This document shows positions 58,409-64,000 of a stretch of 64,000 nucleotides of DNA, piece by piece. Position 1 is the first letter of the stretch. Each line of letters opens with the position of its first letter. The notes beneath the pieces were generated by a model. The model saw nothing but the letters and a program-made list of their open reading frames with translations, was not told the origin of the DNA and did not search any database. This DNA is from UKL13-3 sp040387195 (GTDB taxonomy: Bacteria; Bacteroidota; Bacteroidia; UKL13-3). Position numbers and translations under genes: made by a program. The DNA lies in NCBI GenBank assembly GCA_040387195.1, contig JAZKEF010000002.1:248001-312000 (forward strand), read 5' to 3'.

Positions 58409-61400
58409 TTAAGTTAAGACAGAGTCGAATATTCCAACAATTTTCAGATTAATGGCTTCGTCTCCATCTAAAACAATTGGTTTGAAGTTAGAATCAAAAG
58501 ATTTGGGCTTCAAAACAATTGATGTGTGTTGCCAACTTCCGTCAACTTCTTCCTTTTCGCTGTGGTATTCTTTAATTGTATATCCCGATCCAAAGCCAGC
58601 ATCTTGTATGTCGGAGTGCTCAGCCAAAACAATCTTTCCCTCTCGTGAGCCGGAGTGATATTTTTTAAACAAACACCAAGAGTCCGAAGGAATTATCTTA
58701 TTCATTGACTCACCGGATACTTTGCAAATAAAATAGTCGGAAGAATATTTAAATGGGTTTAATAATTCCACCCATTCGGTGCTTAAGTGTAATTGGTCGT
58801 CACTAAAACTACCCGCAGCAACACCTATGTCCATTAATGGAATAGAGTTTAAATATTGCTTAATTTCTTGGACCGGCAATATTCTAAAAGGAAGTTTGTT
58901 TTCAATAGTGTTTTCTGCTTCAAGGTTTTTGGGTTCAGCATCTTTGTTATTAGTCAGATATTCATATATAGAATCCTCTACAATATGATTCATATGGAAG
59001 ACAACCTTAACAACAGAAACAGGTTTGTTATCGTCATCTTGCATTGTTGTCTGCTCATATCCACCATCTTTTGGGGTAACGTTTCCCATGTAGTAAAACT
59101 CAGTCCCTTCATCATTATTTTTTTTAATAAAAAGAGGAAGACGTAGGCCGTCTTTATGATTCATTATTGCTTTGACATCGGGACTATTAAGGGTTCTCTT
59201 GGATTTTGACATCCATTCGAACAAAGCGCTATCAATAAACCCATCTTCATATTTTGTGGTATTTGAAATGTCTTCTCCTTTATGGTAATTGACAAAAATG
59301 GGGCAATTTGACTTGTCAGGGCTGATAATATAACCACCAACATTTTGTGCAAGAGGATTGCTTTTCCAGTTCAGTATTCTAAAAGTATCCTTTCTCGAGT
59401 ATTTTCTATATAATACAAATCCGTCTTCAAAGCTACTGGAGTTATATAACTTGTTGAAGGTCCTAATCGAGTAATTAGTGCTATCCTCTAGGAACGCTAA
59501 AAACGTTTTGTTGCTCAGCATTTTCAAGAAAGAGGAATCCAAAAGAATGCGACCTTTTTCTTGTCTTACAAAGTGAAACTTATATCTCTCTTGAACGGTA
59601 ACAAGCCTTTTATTATAAAGTTCAGTAATAAAACCGAAGTTCAAATTATTGATGCAAGACGTAATCGTTTCATTTTTTAATGGATAACCGTATTCGGTTT
59701 TATAGAAATTCTTAAACGAAGCAATATCAAACGAGTGCTCTTTTATCAAACGTTTGAGTATCAAGCACTCTTCAACGCGTTTAGAATTGTTTATCTCTAA
59801 TGAGAATAGTTGAAGAACCTTTATATCATTACCCGTTAAAGCGTTGGCTAAAGAATCCTCAACCCCAGCAACAAAGTTGAAATATGACTTGGAGTAGGTT
59901 ACATATAATAGCGGATCCCGAGAACCGTGTTCTAAAAAGTCAATCATCATGGGAATACGACCCAATTTGGATTTCAAATAGTTGTAGTCATTTGTTAAGT
60001 CTCGCTTCAAGGACATGTTAGCCGAATCAATTGATTCATATATTCTGTCTCTTGATATTTTATCAAAATTGATCGTGGATGTACCAGGAATAAGGCTACT
60101 CCCACTTGCCATTAATTTTCTTAAGGTGTCTTTGTTGTATGAAGTATCTCCATAGAGGGCAATTGGAACTAAGAAGTTGTTTTTATAATTACCAATAAAA
60201 TCAATTACGGTTAAGTAATCCTTGTCCTCCGTTTTGCGCAACCCACGCCCCAATTGTTGCACAAATATAATGGCCGATTGCGTTGGACGAAGCATGATTA
60301 CTTGGTTCACAGAAGGAATGTCAACCCCTTCATTGAAAATGTCCACGGTAAATATATAATCAAGGCGGTCTTCTTTATCATTTGACTCAAGACGCTCTAT
60401 TGCTTCTGCTCTTGCCGCTTCATCACTATTACCAGTTAACGCTATTGTTCTGAACCCCCTTTGGTTAAAACCCAGCGATAGTTTTTTGCATTCGTCAATA
60501 TTAGAGCAAAAAATCAACCCCCTTACCTCTCCGTCATCACAACCAAAGAACTTTGCTTTTTCGATTATCCGATCTATCCTTTCATCCGCTATGAGCAGCT
60601 TAAAGTCGGATATCTCTTCGAGCACCTTTCCGTTAACCGAAATATCTCTAACCCCATAATAATGAAACGGGCTAAGCATGTTTTCCTCTAACGCTTTATG
60701 TAATCGAATTTCATATGCAATGTTGTAGTCGAACTGTTTAAAAACGTCCAAACCATCTGTCCTCTCAGGGGTAGCGGTCATTCCTAGAAGGAATTTCGGT
60801 GTAAAATAGTCGAGAATCTTTTTATAGGAATGAGCTCCCGCTCGATGTGTTTCATCAATTACGATGTAATCAAAATGGTCACGCGAAAATTGGCTTAGGC
60901 TATCTTCTTTACAAATCGTTTGAACAGTTGAGAATACAAAATCAGCATTAACGTCTTTAAGGCCTCCCGAAAAAATGCCCGTTGTTCTAGTACCTGCAAA
61001 AACCTTTTCGAAAGTCTTCTTCGATGCTTTGGCAATATTCAAGCGATGAACCACAAATAGAAGTCTTTGGGGATTAACCTTTTTAGCATCAAATGCTGAT
61101 AAGTATGTTTTGCCGGTGCCTGTTGCCGAAATAAGAAGAGCCTTATCTTTGCCCTGAGCACGAAGCTGTTCAAGGTTATGCAACGCGTCATTTTGCATTA
61201 GGTTTGGAATGACACTTTGAAAAGTAGTGTTTTCTAATTCTGTCTTTAGTTTACGGGTGTATTCAAATTGTGCCTTATAAGAAACCTCATAACCTTTGAT
61301 AAAGTCTGCATCGACAAATGCTGCACGCTCATATGTTGAGGTAAACTCTTTTATAGCATTAAAAATAATATGACTTGTTGGTGTGGCAGTAATCTTTAGG

Positions 61401-61870
61401 TTCCACTCTGCATTTGAGCATAGTGCAGAAGCAGTAAGATTACTACTACCAATAATTAAGTCATACACATCACCTTTTTTGAACAAATAGCCCTTGGAAT
61501 GAAACGCATCATCAATAGCTATTTTGACTTCAATATTTTTGAACAGTAATAACCGTTTTAATGCTTCTGGTTGGGTAAAGTTCAGGTACTGGGATACAAG
61601 GATTTTACCTTTAATGCCTTTGTTCTGTAAGTCACTTAGTGTATTGATTAGTGCAGCAACCCCGCTTGTTGTTGCAAAAGCAACAGAAAACCAAAATTCA
61701 TCACAAGCATTTAGTTCTTTTAGAATTGTTGTGAGAACCTTTTTTTGTTCTGTTTTATCATTCACCAAAAGTTGCGGCAAATAATCTTTACTCGACAAAT
61801 AAGACTTATCTATAAAGCCCGTTTTTAAACTCTCGTTAAGCTTAGTAATAATGGGATTCATATTACCCAT
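58409..61870 (-). CDS. PLD-nuclease / SF2 helicase / DUF3427 protein with a C-terminal LexA-like S24 peptidase domain
   Basis: A 1153-residue multidomain protein. Residues 1-200: PLD-type nuclease-like domain with H124-x-K126 (FHSKGYLF) and G-S-S-N (141-144). Residues 230-560: superfamily 2 helicase with Walker A ATGTGKT (249-255), DETH box (339-342), GMTATPER (363-370) and QLGRGLR (motif VI, about 539-545). About 660-975: DUF3427 (YEDGFIDSALFEWMSKSKRT). About 1000-1153: S24 peptidase with an Ala-Gly cleavage site (A1019-G1020), Ser1055 in VSGESMNKI and Lys1100 in YTIKEY; the spacing from cleavage site to Ser (35) equals that in LexA. The gene is AT-rich versus its neighbours. It overlaps the NUDIX gene by 8 bases (or starts at 61861). 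Function not proven; probably phage or foreign-DNA defence. Confidence 0.85.
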   Translation of the reverse strand: MGNMNPIITKLNESLKTGFIDKSYLSSKDYLPQLLVNDKTEQKKVLTTILKELNACDEFWFSVAFATTSGVAALINTLSDLQNKGIKGKILVSQYLNFTQPEALKRLLLFKNIEVKIAIDDAFHSKGYLFKKGDVYDLIIGSSNLTASALCSNAEWNLKITATPTSHIIFNAIKEFTSTYERAAFVDADFIKGYEVSYKAQFEYTRKLKTELENTTFQSVIPNLMQNDALHNLEQLRAQGKDKALLISATGTGKTYLSAFDAKKVNPQRLLFVVHRLNIAKASKKTFEKVFAGTRTTGIFSGGLKDVNADFVFSTVQTICKEDSLSQFSRDHFDYIVIDETHRAGAHSYKKILDYFTPKFLLGMTATPERTDGLDVFKQFDYNIAYEIRLHKALEENMLSPFHYYGVRDISVNGKVLEEISDFKLLIADERIDRIIEKAKFFGCDDGEVRGLIFCSNIDECKKLSLGFNQRGFRTIALTGNSDEAARAEAIERLESNDKEDRLDYIFTVDIFNEGVDIPSVNQVIMLRPTQSAIIFVQQLGRGLRKTEDKDYLTVIDFIGNYKNNFLVPIALYGDTSYNKDTLRKLMASGSSLIPGTSTINFDKISRDRIYESIDSANMSLKRDLTNDYNYLKSKLGRIPMMIDFLEHGSRDPLLYVTYSKSYFNFVAGVEDSLANALTGNDIKVLQLFSLEINNSKRVEECLILKRLIKEHSFDIASFKNFYKTEYGYPLKNETITSCINNLNFGFITELYNKRLVTVQERYKFHFVRQEKGRILLDSSFLKMLSNKTFLAFLEDSTNYSIRTFNKLYNSSSFEDGFVLYRKYSRKDTFRILNWKSNPLAQNVGGYIISPDKSNCPIFVNYHKGEDISNTTKYEDGFIDSALFEWMSKSKRTLNSPDVKAIMNHKDGLRLPLFIKKNNDEGTEFYYMGNVTPKDGGYEQTTMQDDDNKPVSVVKVVFHMNHIVEDSIYEYLTNNKDAEPKNLEAENTIENKLPFRILPVQEIKQYLNSIPLMDIGVAAGSFSDDQLHLSTEWVELLNPFKYSSDYFICKVSGESMNKIIPSDSWCLFKKYHSGSREGKIVLAEHSDIQDAGFGSGYTIKEYHSEKEEVDGSWQHTSIVLKPKSFDSNFKPIVLDGDEAINLKIVGIFDSVLT

Positions 61871-62255
61871 GAATCAATTTATGAACAATAGGAACATCTG
61901 CAGCAGCCCAGTCGAGAGAGTGGAGTTCAGACACATCTAACCATTTAAAATCAATGTGCTCGGTTAATGTAACAAGGGTATCTTTGCAATGACAAATGAA
62001 GCTATGCATTTCTATAATGAAATCAGGATATTCATGTTTAACAGTCAGGAACTCATCCATAACATCAATATCCATTTTCAACTCCTCTAATATTTCTCTC
62101 TTAATTGCATCTTCCTTTCTTTCGCCTTGCTCCATCTTTCCACCAGGGAACTCGTATTTTTTTGATATATAAGGGAGCCGGTTTTCACCGCGCTGAACGC
62201 ATAGAATCTTGTTCTCGTTGATGATAATAGCGGCTACTACTTCAATTTGTTTCAT
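61863..62255 (-). CDS. NUDIX hydrolase ((deoxy)nucleoside triphosphate pyrophosphohydrolase-like)
   Basis: A 130-residue MutT-type enzyme. The Nudix box is seen from residue 39: GKMEQGERKEDAIKREILEE, fitting G-x5-E-x7-R-E-U-x-E-E, with a Lys where Gly is usual near the end. It starts IEVVAAIIINENKILCVQRG and has FPGG before the box. Such enzymes hydrolyse nucleoside diphosphates linked to another group, including oxidised or damaged nucleotides. The stop overlaps the helicase gene start by 8 bases, so the two are a translationally coupled pair; similar NUDIX neighbours are seen with DUF3427 helicases. Substrate unknown. Confidence 0.88.
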   Translation of the reverse strand: MKQIEVVAAIIINENKILCVQRGENRLPYISKKYEFPGGKMEQGERKEDAIKREILEELKMDIDVMDEFLTVKHEYPDFIIEMHSFICHCKDTLVTLTEHIDFKWLDVSELHSLDWAAADVPIVHKLIHG

Positions 62256-62373
62256 TATTTATCGAGGCTAATCGAGGGTTGTTCATTACCCATCCTTTCA
62301 AATGTATACCGGTCTCATCAAATATCCAAAGCATGAAATCATCCCAAAAAAATGCCCCCAATCTAGATTAACA

Positions 62374-62610
62374 TCACCCCACCCCCAAATCGATCTCAAA
62401 CCAATGTCCATCAAACAAATCAATCAACTCTACCTTTGTATATTTATATGCATCAACAAACTCAACCCTTTGCGCAATATCAAAATAATAATAAAAGCCT
62501 TTTCTTTTATAAATGAGCCACGTAGAGGTTAGGAACCCATTTCGTTTCCTCAATTGAAAACCGGCACTTTTGCGCGCATCAAGCTTCTCCAGAATTTCAG
62601 TGATGTTCAT
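62374..62610 (-). CDS. Small conserved-looking protein of unknown function
   Basis: 78 residues if started at the ATG at 62610 (the frame reaches 62634). The composition is protein-like: NITEILEKLDARKSAGFQLR, then STWLIYKRKGFYYYFDIAQR and VELIDLFDGHWFEIDLGVG, with aromatic-rich strands and no membrane segment. I recognise no family. It lies 118 bases upstream of the NUDIX gene on the same strand and could be the first gene of that transcript. Confidence 0.5.
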   Translation of the reverse strand: MNITEILEKLDARKSAGFQLRKRNGFLTSTWLIYKRKGFYYYFDIAQRVEFVDAYKYTKVELIDLFDGHWFEIDLGVG

Positions 62611-62634
62611 GTTGCAGGGTTTTGTTTGGGTCAT

Positions 62635-62970
62635 TGTTTATTACTTTTTTCAACAGGCAAAAGAGATCAAAAAGTTGAAACCACCAAGTCACAAATAGAA
62701 GGGGTGTTGAACGTGACAGCGTTAATTAACGCTTCTTTTAACCCTCCCTGGCAAACCGGTAAGCCTGATTACCTTTTTCTTGAGCCGGCTAAGTAAATTG
62801 TTAGACCAGCCTACCTTTTTTTCTGAGCCAGCTTACCTTTTTCCTAAGCCGGCTTACCAAAAAGATAGGTTAACGTACCCTGAAACAGTGATTAAACAGG
62901 GATTGGGTGAGCAGAAGTGCGCCCGGTTGTGCTTACACGTGGTTTAGCTTTTTGGGGTCGAAACAAAACG
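62635..62970. other. Gene-free stretch with short degenerate repeats
   Basis: No coding frame of note. At about 62756-62870 there are several degenerate copies of a unit like GGCTTACCTTTTTCCTAAGCC (clearest at 62830-62858), some separated by unrelated bases and the last inverted (CCAAAAAGATAGGTTAAC). Origin unknown; possibly remnants of a small repeat element. Confidence 0.45.
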
Positions 62971-63303
62971 CGGTCGGAAGCTGTATATGACTGACGTTTG
63001 CATGGTCGTTCGGGAATGTGTCACCCCTAAAGGGGTTTATGTTATCGTGTATTGCTATCTATCTACAGATATTGGACCCACTACGGGGTCGGTTCGGGGT
63101 TATTTGTATTGTTGGGATTTAAAAGGAATGTTGCGAAACGTAGCAAGATAACAAATGCGGTCTGATGCTGTATATGACTGATGTATGCGGGGTCATTCCT
63201 AGGGGTTTATGATATCATGTATGCTATCTTTCTACAGATATTAGACGGGGTCGGTTCGGGGTTATTTGTATTGTTGGGATTTAAAAGGAATGTTGCGAAA
63301 CGT
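62971..63303. repeat. Direct duplication of a 150-170-bp element
   Basis: Copy 1 is 62971-63141 (171 bp) and copy 2 is 63158-63303 (146 bp). Shared blocks include GCTGTATATGACTGA, GGGGTTTATG, TCTACAGATATT and the long tail from CGGGGTCGGTTCGGGGTTAT to TTGCGAAACGT, which is virtually identical. Copy 2 lacks parts around CACCCCTAAAGGGG and GGACCCACTAC. A third remnant begins near 63319. TCACCCCTAAAGGGGTTTA in copy 1 (63021-63039) is the reverse complement of 19276-19294, tying it to the 19.2-kb element. Confidence 0.82.
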
Positions 63304-63311
63304 GACAACAC

Positions 63312-63349
63312 AAAAAAACGGGGTCTCACGCTGTAAGCGTCAAACCCCG
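63312..63349 (-). terminator. Terminator downstream of rpoN
   Basis: CGGGGT (63319-63324) pairs with ACCCCG (63344-63349) and an inner ACGCT/AGCGT stem extends it. On the minus strand it is followed by seven U (A-run 63312-63318). It lies about 70 bases after the rpoN stop. Confidence 0.7.
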
Positions 63350-63417
63350 GTTCCCAATTCTGTGTAATTTTCTCTTTAAAATAAATCAGTGCAATCTGTG
63401 GCAACAATCCCGCGCGA

Positions 63418-64000
63418 CTAAACCTCCTTGCGCAATCTCGCTACAGGAATATTCAGTTGTTCCCTGTATTTGGCTACTGTTCTACGGGCGATGTTGTATC
63501 CTTTTTCCTTGAGGATTTCCATCAGTTTTTCATCCGGTAATGGTTTACGTTTTTCTTCGGCTTCTATTGCATCCTTGAGGATTCTTTTTACCTCGCGGCT
63601 ACTCACTTCTTCGCCATCATCGGTTGCTATTCCTTCGCTGAAAAAGAATTTTAACGCAATGGTTCCGAAATCGGTTTGTACATATTTACTGTTGGCCACA
63701 CGCGAAATTGTTGAAATATCCATACCCACTTTTTCGGCAATGTCTTTCAAAATCATGGGACGCATTTTGGTTTCGTCACCAGTTTCGAAGTAAGCGTATT
63801 GCTGGTTCAGAATAGCATTCATTGTCATCAGCAACGTGTTTTGGCGCTGTTTGATGGAATCGATAAACCACTTGGCCCCATCCAGTTTTTGTTTGATAAA
63901 CTGCACCGTTTGTTTCAGCTCCTTGCTTGGATTTGGATTTTTATCATAACCTTTCAGCGTTTCCATATAACTGCGGCTGATGCGCAAATCGGGAGCATTG
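63418..64000 (-). CDS. rpoN: RNA polymerase sigma-54 factor, C-terminal part (5' truncated by window end)
   Basis: The visible 193 residues run from the core-binding region into the DNA-binding domain. QRQNTLLMTMNAILNQQYAY and PMILKDIAEKVGMDISTISR (helix-turn-helix contacting the -12 element) are typical, and the RpoN box is ARRTVAKYREQL near the C-terminus, contacting the -24 element. Sigma-54 requires an AAA+ enhancer-binding protein, none of which is in the window. The frame is open to the last base of the window, so the start lies beyond 64000. Confidence 0.93.
   Translation of the reverse strand, partial: NAPDLRISRSYMETLKGYDKNPNPSKELKQTVQFIKQKLDGAKWFIDSIKQRQNTLLMTMNAILNQQYAYFETGDETKMRPMILKDIAEKVGMDISTISRVANSKYVQTDFGTIALKFFFSEGIATDDGEEVSSREVKRILKDAIEAEEKRKPLPDEKLMEILKEKGYNIARRTVAKYREQLNIPVARLRKEV

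Noticed and set aside
1..64000. tRNA or rRNA genes, insertion sequences, integrases
   Set aside because: No cloverleaf with a recognisable T-loop, no rRNA-like sequence and no transposase or integrase frames were seen on either strand.

Overview
The window is a piece of a Bacteroidota chromosome, probably a free-living member of the Flavobacteriia, Sphingobacteriia or Chitinophagia group. The evidence is type IX secretion (T9SS) C-terminal sorting domains on three exported proteins, Bacteroidota-restricted families (DUF6089-like barrel, DUF4175 coiled-coil protein, CusA-TolC fusion), no Shine-Dalgarno-like sites before most starts, and TAnnTTTG-type promoter boxes. A run of exactly 100 N at 39906-40005 shows that this is a draft or metagenome assembly. 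I recognised no rRNA or tRNA gene, no insertion sequence and no CRISPR array.

Layout. 1-9.3 kb: envelope genes (two outer-membrane barrels, a LolC/E-type permease, DedA, an MsbA-type ABC exporter), a methyltransferase, rbfA and two small secreted proteins. 9.35-9.72 kb: a phased 44-bp tandem array. 9.8-21.4 kb: NYN/LOTUS protein, two T9SS-secreted proteins (one an endonuclease I), purL, a GT-C glycosyltransferase, an SRPBCC protein, DUF5329 and DUF2461 proteins, and a nested inverted-repeat element at 19.2 kb. 21.4-27.4 kb: a heavy-metal efflux operon. 27.7-39.2 kb: an esterase followed by a long minus-strand block (pheS, Ig-like lipoprotein, methyltransferase, mnmG, ybeY, a T9SS type B protein, an M16 protease pair). 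Three ParB-binding (parS-like) palindromes lie inside this block. 39.5-44 kb, plus strand: a pseudouridine synthase with a repeat-rich tail broken by the gap, tatA, gatA and a LysM/transglycosylase protein. 44-52.8 kb: GtrA, radC, isocitrate dehydrogenase, purQ, lptB, purF and small genes. 52.8-56.3 kb: DUF4175 protein. 56.4-62.6 kb: an accessory, defence-like island (HipBA, a PLD/SF2 helicase/DUF3427/S24 fusion, a NUDIX hydrolase, an unknown gene). 62.7-63.4 kb: repeats. The end of rpoN runs off the right edge.

How the genes work together. purL and purQ encode the two-subunit FGAM synthase and purF the first committed enzyme of the same purine pathway, but they are scattered. lptB, the MsbA-like exporter and the LolC/E permease serve outer-membrane assembly. 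The metal operon encodes a complete tripartite pump in two polypeptides. The most unusual items are the helicase with an intact LexA-like autoprotease domain at its C-terminus, the parS cluster (which implies the chromosome origin is near), and the 44-bp array.
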